Assembly: GCF_016545825.1 (NCBI RefSeq)
Contig: NC_052618.1
Location: 13,631,398-13,695,397, forward strand
DNA: 64,000 nucleotides
From: Eucalyptus grandis
Taxonomy: Eukaryota; Streptophyta; Magnoliopsida; Myrtales; Myrtaceae
Reading direction: 5' to 3'
The translations under genes were made by a program, and so were the position numbers. The notes beneath the pieces are model-generated. The model was not told the origin of the DNA and made no database searches. It worked only from the letters and a program-made list of their open reading frames with translations. Positions 48,481-60,785 of this stretch are shown in pieces. How positions within the stretch are numbered: position 1 is the stretch's first letter; every line of letters begins with the position of its first letter.

Positions 48481-49834
48481 ATATGCATGGCAAAGCAATT
48501 TAGTAGACATTGGTGTAAAAATTTCCTTAATTTACTAACAAATGAAAAGATGTAACATAGAGCAACATATTCAGGAGAACCAAAGAGCAACTCTTAGGTA
48601 TTCCAACAATGAAGTTCATCGGGAGCCATAGACTCGTAAGAGGGGCTCTGTTTGTGTCCTTTTCTTCTGGTTGTTGTGCATTTCAGAGAGAAACTCATCT
48701 GTGTGTAAGAAATGTCTGCATGAATTGATGAACAAAGATAATCACTTAAAGGCCTGCATTCTTTGCAGCAATAGCTTCTCGATACTATGTGCTTATCACT
48801 ACTCGTGACTCGGTACCTCCACGTAACTATGTGCTTTTTCTTCCCCACATTTAGTGTCGAAAATCCACAAAGACACTACCTCAAATCTCCATGATTTGTA
48901 TTTCCAGAGTCTTTATGCTAATCTGCTGTCAAAAGATACATGTATACAAAAACAAATGCAGCAAATGGCCTATCATCAACCAATAAGTTGCCTAGCAGTG
49001 AGCTTTCGTGGCTCACTAATTTCATACCCTGCGTTGTAACAGAATGAAACAACACATAATATTGATACTAATAACCATGAAGCAAAGCATACCCAAAATA
49101 AATTAATTCAACCCCTAGAATAGCAGAGCACGTAATCAACAAATTGAATTCGACAAGACTGAATCATCGACTGATTACCCTCATTATCAAATGGAACAAC
49201 AATTTAGAGAACATCAATTAAGCTATGCAACAATAGGTCACCCATCAAAGTTATGAGGGCAAAGAGACATCGAATAGCAAAAGCAATTACTACTTCAGAA
49301 CAGGACGAGCATGTCCAGAATGTGTGAATGGTTGCTTACCCTTTCGAACAAAAGAAGGAGACATGAAAATTTCTGAGGCTAAAACCAAAAATTACAAGCT
49401 GAGTTAATCAGAGCAATAACAATGGTCCCATCCTGCGTCAACGATGTTATCATGGGCATATGTGCCATGTATTATCTCATTTTTCTGTGCTTATGTTGAT
49501 CCCGTCATAATACTAATATCAACTGAAAAGGAGACTTCGAGTAAACACCGATTGAATTTGTGACCACGCATAATATTCACGCCTTGACAACAACGCATTC
49601 AAATAATGCAACTAAACAGTCTGTGTTAAGAAATTAGTGACTGCCAATCTGAAAAAACCAGAGAATGAGGAAGCACTTTGATTGGAGGGACATACCAGAA
49701 ATGTTGCACCGTTCATGAGCAACTCTCATTTTGCACGCCCTGGGCCATTCTCGCATCTGATAGATCCTGAGAGTGACGAGTGATCTAACGAGGCCGGATC
49801 CGGTAAAGCTTCCTCCAGGTGGGATGGCGACATC

Positions 49835-50312
49835 TTCATGAGGCTTGGGAGTGATGGGCACTGACTCCTGCTGCAGCTCCTCTTGAAACTATAGGGACTG
49901 ATGTATTGCCAGCCGACATGTAGTTCATCTTTTCAGCAGAATTTATAACTTGTTCAATCGCCTGCATAGCGAAATTGAATGTCATAAACTCCACAACAGG
50001 CCTCAGACCATAGAAAGCAGCACCAACTTCAACTCCAGCGAAACCAGCCTCTGTGATCAACAACCCTCTCAGGTCCATACTTCTGCCCAAAAAAAAAAAA
50101 AACCTTTAGACACATCGAAAGACTCTAGAATCTGCAGATATCTCCTCATCAAACGCAGCATTCAGAGCCTCTCTCACAGTCATCTCTTTCCCCGCAGTAG
50201 CATTACTACGTAAGGGCATTTCTGCGGCACAACTCTTCCTCAGCCCCTCTCTCAACAACACAGCATCCAAGCCTCTGGCAATGGTTTTTCGTACTAGAAT
50301 CAACAACATCAT
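49835..50312 (-). pseudogene. pyruvate dehydrogenase E1 beta relic, copy A2
   Basis: Better preserved than A1. From ATG at 50312 the minus strand reads MMLLILVRKTIARGLDAVLL, then KEMTVREALNAAFDEEISAD and SRVF, after which homology breaks at a TAA. After a 15-nt T tract and GGGCAG comes KYGPERVVD, then [40 protein letters not shown] and [16 protein letters not shown] text ending in HHSQ. Expected residues between SRVF and KYGP are missing, as in A1, so that deletion predates the duplication. A one-base shift separates KYGPERVVD from ITEAGF. No later part of the enzyme follows. The homologous CAG at 49962-49964 is still Gln here. Confidence 0.85.
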
Positions 50313-50358
50313 GCACTCTCGAACTCGAACTTGCTCGCACGCCAGATAGAGCTTGCTG

Positions 50359-50360
<2 letters not shown>

Positions 50361-50404
<44 letters not shown>
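50361..50404. repeat. (TC)22 microsatellite, block A2
   Basis: Perfect TC run. Open frames reading Leu-Ser or Arg-Glu repeats across it are artefacts. Confidence 0.97.
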
Positions 50405-50405
<1 letters not shown>

Positions 50406-50879
50406 AACGGGTATCCTTGGAAACAGAGTCCAGCTTTGTCATTCCATCAAACACCTTCCTTGCAAACTCGACAGATTTTTCTCCGACCAGATTTCTTTTT
50501 CGCATCTCTCTCTCTCTCTATACATATACATATATCTATATATGTGTATATGCATATGTATATCATCCCCACAGTGAACAACACCATCAGATTCCATACT
50601 CGAGTCGCAACCACTCTGATTCAACCCGTCGCTTTCCTATCCTTGTCCATGTCTGGACCAGATTTATCTTTGGCCGGGCCATCCCGGGCTCACGCCGCCG
50701 TCGCCACTGAACCATTATCAGGGCCGTTTCATTTCCAAGACGAATTTCGATTCGCTCCAGAACATGTGCTGTCAACTCTTGCTTCGTTCTGTTCGCTCCC
50801 ACTTCATCGCCGGATTCCACCGTTTCGCCCGTGCACGCCACGCGCAAATGGGGACGCGGGGTGGTGTTCGCTGTTTACA

Positions 50880-50918
50880 AAGAGCCTTTTATCCGATTGC
50901 CAAGGCTGAGGTTGGATG

Positions 50919-50951
<33 letters not shown>

Positions 50952-51116
50952 TTGGATACGATCCGCCGATTCGAAGGATGAGATTCTTTGGGTTTCGCTC
51001 TCGGCAAATCCAACGGTCCCGCGTCGCTTCGTCAACCACGGCAGCTGAGGCCAATCTGAGTCGTCGTCGTCATCCGAGACGATACGCCGAGCTTGAAGAT
51101 TGGCGGCGGCAAGCAT
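50880..51116 (-). pseudogene. unrecognised conserved exon-like frame, block A2
   Basis: Starting at an ATG (51116) the minus strand reads MLAAANLQARRIVSDDDDDS, WPQLPWLTKRR, then AESETQRISSFESADRIQ, about ten Met codons and IHPTSALAIG, ending at a stop. The acidic SDDDD run and basic KRR would suit a nuclear or regulatory protein, but I know of no match. It lies head to tail upstream of the E1-beta relic on the same strand, with the EFARKVFDGMTKLDSVSKDT piece between (about 50406-50480). Kept in frame across three blocks, so probably once coding. Confidence 0.42.
50920..50949. repeat. (ATC)10 microsatellite
   Basis: Matches the (ATC)11 run of block A1. It lies inside the unrecognised frame, where it reads as a Met run. 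Confidence 0.93.
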
Positions 51117-52713
51117 GAACAGAAAATCAAAGGAGAATAAAAAAGATGCCAAGTGAAGCGAAGGAGTGGATGGAGATAATTCGGATTTTGTGTGGGAAAA
51201 CGGGGCAAACAGGCGAAGCCGGTGGTTGTTCTTTGGATGATTAAGGAATTGAGTTTGAAAATAAAATAAAATAAAAGGGAAAAAAGAACCCACTGTCCTT
51301 TTCGGAAAAGCCGGCAAAAAATGTCAAATTATATTCAGTTTTCGTCGTGTTTATTTTTCTTTTTGTTACGTCAAAAGCTCAAAATTATATCTCTCTAAAC
51401 TTTTTTCTTGGTGTCAAAAATCCTAAATTTATATTAATGTGACGCATTAAACTTCTATCAAGATTTCGTTTGATAATTTTATATTTTTTTTCGTTGAAGT
51501 TGTTCTTATTTCATTTTACGTCAATATCATTTACCTTCAATTTTCTAACAATACTTATTGATAGAGAACAAACGTGTCATATGAGTATAATTTGAAATCT
51601 TTGATGACAAAAAAAAAAAAAAAAATGAGATAGATGTGTTAGAGTGAGCATAGTTTTGGATATTTGATGGCTTTTGCCCTTTTTTTTCTCAGCTTCATGA
51701 ACATCAGTCACAACTCAGAACCAAGAAAACATTGATCTCTCTCATGAAAGCAAGCATCTACTTGTCGCCTGCCCAATGAGTTGTTCTTGTCCCTTTTACT
51801 GTTAGGAAGGCGTTTTTTTCTTTAGATTTGCTCGTACGTTAAATTTGCAGCTTAAAATCTGCTTGTGTAAATCGCATAAATCTATCAACTGTAACTCGTT
51901 CTCACTTGAATAGACGGTGTTTTAATGTCACTTGTGAAAGGAAAATTCCACTTTTATCTCTCGTAACTTCAATTCAAGAGAAATGTATTTAACATCGACA
52001 GCTAATCCGACTTGGGATTTCTATTTAAATTTCCTCTTATTGAAAAATTGACCAATGTCATTGCTGGTTAGGGCGGACAACAACGAATGGCGTCGGAAAT
52101 GATTGGATTCCAAGATTTCAAGCAATCTTCGACTGGGAATAGATCGTGGCTTTATTACCATATAGGGTGGGCTAGAGAAGCCAACTGGGCTTGATGGACC
52201 TGACGAAATTTTTCTCGTGAGAGCTATGTGAATTGGGCCACGAACCAGAAAAGCCTCCATTTTGAAACCCCAACATATTCTAATTTTTTTTTTTTTTTTG
52301 GTTTCTAAATTTGTTTATTCTTTATTTTTTTTTTATCTATTCTTTTTCGCTCTCTTTTGTTGTTTTTGCTATTTTCTATTTTTGTACTTTCATAGAGATA
52401 ACTGCTTGAATTGTTAACAAAAATTCAGGCGTTAACAACATGCGTGATAACACTAAGGTTAGTGCCATGGAAAGCTCGGTATTTTCGTAAATTGAGTGAT
52501 TAACAAGTGCCTTTTGCATTGACTAGTACATTCCCCAAAAATATTTTCTGCAAAACCAAAAATCTTAAAGAGGGCGGGAAGAAAAAGCTCCTCCCTCCTA
52601 AGATTAGCCAAGTTTAAGAGTATAAAAATCAAAATTAAATTCTATATCGGCATTACCAACAATTTTTTATTAAATTGTTACTCCCCCATCTCCTTGTGGA
52701 CTCAACTCTAGCT

Positions 52714-54086
52714 CTGATAAACGTGAACTAGTTTGAATGTGATAATTCTTATTTTTGGACCCAAGATCTACCAGTATTTGAAATGGAGGAGTATCAGAGA
52801 AAGCTTCTCTTGCTAGTGCAAAAATGTGAGCAAAATCATGAGATAGGGCTTCTTCCGTCAACAAAACCCTAAATCCAAAATAAGCCAAAAGAGGGTTTGA
52901 AGGATAGCAAGTCCAAGTTGAAGATCTCCATTTTTTTTTTTCGAACAAAGGTTTTAGCATGAGGTGTCAATGAGGTTGGTTTTCAATGGGTTTTCAATGC
53001 ATATTGTAAATCTTGCTAAAGCCCTAAATCCAAAATGTTCAAATAGCACTGCATTGTCAATTTATGGGGAAATTCTAAGAGATAAGGCTTCTTGACTATT
53101 CTATCTACGTTGCTTCAACTGATTAATCATACAATTGGGAAATTCTAATTATTATCAATTGTTTGAAAGGTCTTGTGTTGATTGCTTACTAGTTAGGTGG
53201 TGTTTTACAGCTTTGCTCTAGGATTGGCAAACGATTTGGCTCGGCTTGAGCACGACACGGCCCTCAGTAGCCATTTGGTTGGCTCCGGAATAATTAAAAA
53301 TGGCCCAAAGGGCCAGGCCCTTGGAGCAAAGGAAAAGTTTTTTTTTTTTTTAAATGCTGGCATGAAATGAGCACTTTAGTTTAGTCATTTAGAAGTCTGG
53401 ACATGATTTGAGCAAAAAGTCATGAATACTTAGAAAAAATGGAAGAGTCTAATCTAATGTAAAGGAACTTCTACGCATTCCTTTATTATCTTAGCACTAA
53501 ATAATTCAAGAGCATTTAAAAAAACTGTTTTATCATAGATATTACTTTAAATTATATTGTATTGGACAAATCATAATATTCAGGTATACACATAATTGAG
53601 TAGTACAAATATAATGAATAGGCTAAACTCATCCATGAAGTGTATGCTGACTCAACATAAATTTGAATACACTGCACTCATGAATTATTGCTAAAAAAAG
53701 ATTTGATAACAGCAGATGCACTAAACCACTTGACTTTGTTTGGGAGCACATGAGATTTGCCACATAGTTAGTCATATTAATTACACTAAATGTTTCATAA
53801 GATCCATATAATTTCATAATTTAATACTACATAACTTTATTATGTCTTTAGCTCATTCAACGAGAATCGACAAAGTGAATTAGACTATATCTCCCGGATG
53901 AAAACCGGCCTTAAGTTCTCTTGGGAAGCAACTTCCACATGTCGCTTCTTGATGGCTTGTGTTCCTGGAATCACTGTCAATCCTTTTTCACTTCTTTTTA
54001 GGGTTTTACTGTCAAGCATCTTTGCCTCGATCACCGAGTAATCTATTTGTCCTTTTTCCGACTATAATGTTATGAATATCTTCATA
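52714..54086. other. no gene recognised
   Basis: AT-rich flank beyond the end of block A2. 53950-54110 shares text with 54800-54940 (GTCAAGCATCTTTGCCTCG and TTTGTCCTTT), so a small diverged duplication is present. No protein recognised. Confidence 0.5.
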
Positions 54087-54790
54087 GGATTCCCAATCGA
54101 TAAAGCTCTGTCATTGGAAAAAAGCCATGCGCGTTGCTCAGGTCCACAAGATGCAATAATTTGACTAGATATTAGATATATGGGGTGTCCCTACTCCCTC
54201 TCGAGTCCACATTCATATAGTTAAGGTTGTGAATGTACATATTATTGTGTTCTCTCATTCTATGTGCTTATATTATGGTCTTTCATACTCATATATTACT
54301 TGTTCAAATATGCATGTGGATAGACAATTCTCTTTGTATTTTTCAAGGGATATATTGAGGGAAATAATTGAATCACAACTTTGAGTCATTTAGACATCAT
54401 GCACGATGAAATTGAGGATCCATCCCATCTTATCAAAAGATGAGGACTAAATTACATTTTCATTTTTCTTTGTCACATTCAACTGCAATCACAAGAGTTT
54501 GGTAACGTTGCTTGTAGTTTTATAAGTCCTTTTTTTCTTCATATTGCCATCTTTTAATTGTTGTTTAATTAAATCACATCTTTTATAAATGGCAAGTACT
54601 TGAAAATATGAATTCCTATCAACAATAAGCATTGCATGGTGAACGATTTGATTATTAAAGTTATTGTTTTCAAGAAGGCAGCAATGCATTATTACCACCG
54701 TCCCATGATTGTACCATGCTTGCAAAAGTGAGGTCCATACGTACTCTTTTGTCTAATAGAGCTTTGTGGTTGGAAAATAGCTTTGCTCGT
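54087..54790. repeat. diverged duplication, copy 1
   Basis: Aligns with 58120-58990, including GTTGTGTTCTCTCATTCTATGTGC-like text (54246 and 58447), ATTTTTCAAGGGA and the CCATGCATTATTAC..CAAAAGTG(A/G)GGTCCATA motif. The last motif occurs three times (about 54680, 58030, 58890). No coding sequence is recognised. The frame at 54716-55015 is not supported by homology. Confidence 0.75.
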
Positions 54791-55302
54791 TCCTCAAACC
54801 ACTCATCACTCCTTTTGTCACTTCACTTTAGTGACGCACGGTCAAGCATCTTTGCCTCGGTCACCGAGCAATCTGTTTGTCCTTTCTTGGACTTTAATGA
54901 TATGAATATCTCCAAAGGATTCGCAATTGATTGTCCTGAACCAATTGTAATGAAGTGTACTATACATGATTCAAGTTTCCACAACATCCTTTCAACCATT
55001 ATCTACTATTCTTGAAAAGAAGAGTAGTTGCACGGATACAAAGATTTAAACCACAAAAATTAATGCAACAAAGTAATGGGCTCAAAGTTACTTGTATGAT
55101 CTCAGCCACTGAATGAAAAAAAAATTGACATCAATTGTTGAATTTGGCATGACCATTTTGTCCTACCAAACCTGCAGCGCGTATCTGACGCCAAAAGTAG
55201 TAAGCTACGTTATATCACCATTGCGCTAATTCAATTTGTGAACCATAGTTTGGGTTCTCTAGCTTTAACCTTCTGAAATGAGGCAACTACAACTAAAATT
55301 CA

Positions 55303-55665
55303 ATGCGCAGCACACTGCTTATGGAAACTGATATTATCAAGTTGCAGAATTTAAAACTCCGTAGTTTTCTTCCTTTTTTTTTTTCTGCACTTCGGTTTGA
55401 CTATGAGTTATTGTATAATAAAGAATTAATTGCAAAAAGTTTCTTCAGAAGCTGTGGAAATGATCTCTCCAACTCGATGCTTCTCAAGGCTCCGGTCAGT
55501 TCAACCGGGACTGTAAAACTAGAAAAGCGAAACAATAACATCTTATTGTGGAAAGGGTGTCCGGGATTTACGGAGCATTACTCCATTGGTCATGTTCATC
55601 TCATTGTTTTCAAATATAAAGGGAACTCCTCTTTTCACCTAATATTATTCAACGAGAGTGTGTAG
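55303..55665 (+). pseudogene. VRN1/REM-type B3-domain fragment, third locus
   Basis: The frame carries one nearly complete first-type B3 domain: KELIAKSFFRSCGNDLSNSM, then VKLEKRNNNILLWKGCPGF, TEHYSIGHVHLIVFKYKGNS and SFHLILFNESV, then TAG. The pattern HYSIG..hLhVFkYkGNSxFH is diagnostic of VRN1-like B3 proteins. The preceding part (before about 55390) includes a T tract ending in CTGCAC and may be intron. No second domain follows. It is clearly related to, but diverged from, the relics in blocks B1 and B2, and lacks their TAA. It may be a fragment or an exon of a degraded gene. A real start is not evident. Confidence 0.72.
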
Positions 55666-57312
55666 AGATATTATGATGATATACAGCTGCACAAAAACGC
55701 AACTAATTTAAACTAAGCGTGCAATTTGGTGAAATTGTGAACATTCCCACGGCTACTTAATACGTGCATGAGTTCAATCAAACATCAGCATGGCTTTGAC
55801 TATTTATTAAATGAGATTAGCATAGATTGACATGTAGCTCCAAAATTATGGCACCCCATCATTCAATTTCACTTTCTACAATGTCATATAAGTATATAAA
55901 AAATAGCAATATGGACTAGTCACATAATGATATGAAAAAAATTAATTGAAATAGGAAGAACAAAAAAGTGTCGAAACAATTACCCTTGTCCTGGTCATGG
56001 ATCAGGCTCTGTCCAGTTGTGACTCATCTAGTCTAGTGATGTCCATGATATGAAGGAAGTTCTTAATCTCTACGCGCAAAAACTAATCGATAAAAGATAA
56101 GTCTTCGATCTCCAAAGGATGCGAAAACATGAGTTAGACTTTAAATTTTATTTTGGTCGAAAGTTAGACTTTAAGTTAATGATGATTTGAAAGATTTAAA
56201 CAATAATTTATCTAGAACGAGCGACTGATCTGAAGATATCATCTAGAATAAGACGTGGAAAGGCTCCAAATCCTCCTCAGATCGATTGCGCGGGTACCTT
56301 TTTCGGTTTTTCCTCTCGATGTGTCTTTTCCCCCTTGGCTTTTCTCGGATTCCCTTTCTATTTCGGTGTCTGCATAAGGCCGGTCGCGTCTCCCTGAGTG
56401 AAGAGGCTGATTAGTCTATTCATGCCAGGATCTCTGCCTTCATTTCCTCGAAATGGACGAGAGATCTTTTGAATCCCTTGCACGCGAAGCTGAATGGTGC
56501 TTCTCACAATTGCCAATAAGTACGTTCCGCGTATCGTAAATAATTAATGGAAAATCAGAATAGTCCGCTAAACACAGTTTTTTTTTTTGTGCTTCGAGAA
56601 AACGTGAAGGCCTCATTCCTTTTTTTCTCTTTTTGCCAGAGATCCCTGGCTCTCCCTTCAATTTCAACCTCTTACGCATTCTTCCCCTTTGTCAATTGCA
56701 TGAAAGTCACCCCTTTTCCTTTGTCAATTTCAGCATCCCCACGTCCCACAGATGCCTTGATTCAAACTCTGCTTAAGCGAGGAATCTTGCCCAAGTATGG
56801 TCTGATTCCTTGCCGATATGATTCCACATTAATCCGTACCATGATGACTTAAAATTCTTGCTTGAAATTTTGAGTTTATTCTTACAACTATTGTTGGCAA
56901 AAAAAAAAAAAAAAAAACAACTTCAAATTTTCCTTATAAACCAAGTTTTTCTTTTATTTAAAAGGATGATTTGAGGGGTTCTCCGCCAAATGTGTGAAAA
57001 TTGGAGAGGCAGTACATGAAAAGTCAAGACTTATTTTCCGATATAGTCAACATTAATTAGATATAAGGGTCTAAGTTAGTCATAGGTAGAACATTATCAA
57101 AATTTAATAAAGATAGAATATATATAAATATATATAATATATAACGTGTCCATTTTATGTTTTATTGAGTGTTTTCTTTATTTTAATTTAAATTCTTTTG
57201 TTCTTTTGAAATAAAAAAAGTCTAACAACCGAAGTTTCCAATTGATTATAGCATTAGAAGAAGAATATCAAGCAACGTCTAATTTATGACATGAAGGAAA
57301 TCTCTATATGGT
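55666..57312. other. no gene recognised
   Basis: AT-rich apart from 56270-56450. The open frames near 56440-56850 have no recognisable domain. A poly-A tract is at about 56900-56918. Confidence 0.45.
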
Positions 57313-57839
57313 GGGACAATTACCAAAAAAGTCTTAAATTTTTTGCAATTATATCAATTGGCAAATTTAATCCCAAACCTTTTGCAATTATGTCAATTCA
57401 GTATATCTGAAATATTTTGGTTGCATTGCTAGTGTTGACATGAACTTTCTTAAACAATATTTTAATATTTTTTCTTTCTTTTCTTAAATCTCCCCTCTTT
57501 CCCTTAGGGCTATGACGACCTCACTCACCCATATTGGGTGAGGCTCAGGATGCCCTTGCCCAATGCTTGTAAGGGCATCTTGACCCTTGCTGGCCAAGTG
57601 AAAGGGAAAAAAATTAAAGAAAATAAAAAATGATAAAATATTAAAATATTATTTAAAAAAGTATACGTCACCATTGACAATGTCGCGTTAGCATCATCCG
57701 ACCAAAATTGGATGGATAAACTAAATTAGTATAAATGCAAAAATGTTTGAGATTGAATTGGCTAAAAAATATTTATAATTGAATTGATACAATTGCAATA
57801 AATTTATAACTTTTTTGATAATTTTCTCCTATATAATAC
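57313..57839. mobile_element. non-autonomous TIR element, about 0.5 kb
   Basis: The left end GGGACAATTACCAAAAAAGT and the right end, reversed (GGAGAAAATTATCAAAAAAG), form terminal inverted repeats that extend some 45 bp and continue more weakly. The middle, about 57495-57600, is GC-richer with GGGTGAGGCT and AAGGGCATC, like the core of the MULE-like element at 62216. No clean target duplication could be assigned. No transposase. Confidence 0.6.
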
Positions 57840-58119
57840 ACGGGAGAAATTAATCAGCTAAGTAGCGAATCAAAAGGCAAGGCTTGCAAAAAGGCACACA
57901 AGTGAAAACTAAGATAGTGATTTGATGGTGCTTGTTCCTTACATAGGGAATGATATGAATATAACATTCGAAACTCTACTCTATACTTTGGTTTCCTATA
58001 ATTTTCTTTTTTAAGTTATTATTTCCAAGAAACTAGCCATGCATTATTAACCCAATCCCATGATTGAACCATTCATGCAAAAATGGAGTCCACATGTATT
58101 CTTTTGTTAGATGGACTCT

Positions 58120-58990
58120 GTCATTGGAAAAAAGCCATACGTGTTACTCAAGTCTTGGAGATGCAATAATTTGCCCAGACATTAAGTAAGTGGGGGTGTC
58201 CCCATTCCCTCTCATGTCCCCATTTAATAAAGATGTGGCTGGATTTACTACTACCTCATTCATTAGTAATTTGACTTGAGATTATATTATGTGCCAAATG
58301 TATAGTCTAAGAGCACAAATTTTGATAGGCTAAGATAGATGACTTTCGGATTATGCACCGTATAATATAGTTAAGGCTGCAAGTTATAATTCTTGAAACT
58401 AGCAAATACTGACAAGTGTGGTGAATATATATATATATATATATATTGTTGTGTTCTCTCATTCTATGTGCTTATATTATGGGCTTTCATATTCATACAT
58501 TGCTTGTTCAAATATGCATATGGGCATACAATTCTCTTTGCATTTTTCAAGGGAAATATTGAGGAAATAATAGAATTGCAACTCTTAGGCATTTAAATAG
58601 ATCGTGCAAGATGAAGCCATGGATTCATCATATCTTGTCAAAAAAATTGAGGACTAAATTGCATTTACCTTATTCTCTGCTAAGTCCAAACTACAATCAC
58701 AAAAGTTTAGTGGCGTTGCTTGTAGTTTTATAAGCCATGCATTTTCTCACATCTTGATCTTTTAATTAGTGTTTAATTAAATCACACCTTTTACAAATGG
58801 TAAAAGATGATAGCATTTAGTACTCGTAGTCTATACTTTTGTTTTCCATGGCATCATTATTAAAGTTATTATTTCCAAGAAGCCAGCCATGCATATATTA
58901 CTACAATCCCATTATTGAACTATGCATGCAAAAGTGGGGTCCATAAGTACTCTTTTGTTTGATAGAGCTCTCTCGTTGGAAAATAGCTTG
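58120..58990. repeat. diverged duplication, copy 2
   Basis: Counterpart of 54087-54790. Contains an AT run at about 58428-58446. The extra 58240-58400 segment is absent from copy 1. No gene. Confidence 0.75.
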
Positions 58991-59042
58991 GCAAGTTGCT
59001 CAAGCCCAGAAGTAACAATGTAATTAGACGTTAAGGATATGA

Positions 59043-59589
59043 ATGATAATCATTTTATTTAAAAAATTAATTTTTATTCTAGAAATAAATTTTTCCATCT
59101 CTATTTTTCGGATGAGTTTTTGAGCAAAACTACTCATTTGATGACATGAAATTTCTATTTTTAAAAAAGAAATTGGTTTAATATCACTACAAAAAAATTT
59201 CCTCTCAAGCAGTAGCAATGGACGGTGAATGTCAAATAGTGGACGGCAACATTGGCCAACAAACAAAGATCGGCCACTATGAACAACGATGGTGGCCAGT
59301 GACTGGTGGCGGCGGACGGTAACTGATGGAGGCCAAAGATGGGCGGCGATAGGTGGGCACCCGGCTAGTAGCGAGAACGAGCGATGAAAATAGTTTTTAT
59401 TTCTCATTTCTATTCCGGAATTAGATAAATAGAAATTTTTTATTTTCCATTTTTGTTTCCAACCTATTTTTGAACTAAAAATTCATTCAAGAAATAGATA
59501 CATGAAATTGCATTATCAAAAGAATTTTTGTTTCAAACCCATTCTCTGGAAAAAAAAATGGTTATGGCCAAAATAAAAATGATTATCAT
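59043..59589. mobile_element. probable non-autonomous TIR element
   Basis: Ends ATGATAATCATTTT and AAAATGATTATCAT are inverted repeats. Inside, both arms carry ATTTCTATTT and CATGAAATT text, while the middle (59210-59390) is GC-richer with GGACGG and GGCGGC motifs. Target duplication unclear, transposase absent. Confidence 0.5.
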
Positions 59590-60785
59590 GCGTATTATGA
59601 ATTATGGGATGTCTCATCTCCCTCTCGAGTCCAAGATACTTTTTGAGAAAGCTAAATAGACAAAAGCGGAGCATCAAACGAGGGATTTGTCTACAATGTG
59701 GAAATAAATTAATAGATTAATGATAAGTCAAGATGGATACAACGAGATCTTTGGCAGCAAAATATGCAGAGAAATCATGAAAGTTTGATTGTTAGGTCCC
59801 AGCACTGCTCATGCGGCAAGTAACCACTCAAGACGTTATTGACTTTTTCCAGTAAAAAGTTGCTGTGTTTTGACGCCGCCCTCCCTTCTTCGTCTCTCTT
59901 CGTTCTTGCTCTATTTCACCCTTTCTTCTTCTCGGCACAACCATTCTTCCTCCTCCTTCCTTCTTTTTCTTCAATATCTGCTCCTCCTTCCTCCTGTCGT
60001 CCCAAGGGCATGGTAGACATACAACGCGGGCATATTTCGCACTGGACAATCTACATCCCATGTATATGGTCCATATCATCATCAACTCCATTTGCATGTT
60101 TGACAAAGAGGATTTGAATATATATATATATATACGATAATTATGGTTCACATAAAAATTAAATATGGTTCTGTGAACTGAGTTTTTTTTTCTTTCCTGT
60201 TTTTCACTTAAAGAGATGCCTGGAGGGGCTTTTGACCAACAAATCTGCGAAAAATAATACATGAAAAGTCAAGACTTATTTCGAACTTATGGTTAATATT
60301 AGTTAGACATAAGATCTAAGTTAGCCCAAGTTTAATGTGTTAATAAAGGCAAATTATTGAGATCACTTATCTCTTAAACTCTTAATGGGACATCACATAT
60401 CCTCACACAACAAGGGTTAATTGAAGTGAAGGGAAAGCTTTCTCGTTTGGACCTAGAGAGTTGTCAATTTTAGCTTAATAGTTGGTGACTCTTTTGCTTA
60501 ATGGATCATTGCCTTGGGAGGGGTGAAGTGAGAAAGCAATTGTTCCTTAACAGTAAAAGGCAAGAGGCCAGATAAGCCAGGGCATCTGGTCAGTTCACGC
60601 ATTTAAGAATATTTGTCCGAGAGCGGTGGACAAAAGGACGTGGAGGTAGACATGGGTGATCATGACTGGTCAAGTAAAGGAACAGTATAATGCAGAAAAC
60701 CATCTCGGCTCTTGCAACTACTTTCAATTATTCTCTGTCCTTCTCCCCCAGCTTACCCTAATTAAAGAAATCTTTCGTATATTTA
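59590..60785. other. no gene recognised
   Basis: Contains a pyrimidine-rich stretch (59870-60000) that yields spurious Ser/Phe-rich frames, and an AT microsatellite at about 60119-60132. Nothing else supported. Confidence 0.45.

Larger units (their letters stand above)
48860..52713. repeat. segmental block A2 (no LTR)
   Basis: The most complete copy of block A. It carries the E1-beta relic, (TC)22 at 50361-50404, GC-rich text, (ATC)n, and the AT-rich tail that ends near 52713, where A1 instead runs into the LRR exon. 48860-49834 is intron-like with no gene. 51120-52713 has no supported gene. Confidence 0.85.

Noticed and set aside
50331..50909. 192-codon plus-strand frame
   Set aside because: Starts in (TC)22 and lies opposite the shared minus-strand frame. 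Not preserved in A1 or A3.
59821..60262. Overlapping frames on both strands in pyrimidine-rich sequence
   Set aside because: Ser/Phe/Leu or Lys/Arg/Glu-rich by composition only, with no conserved counterpart.
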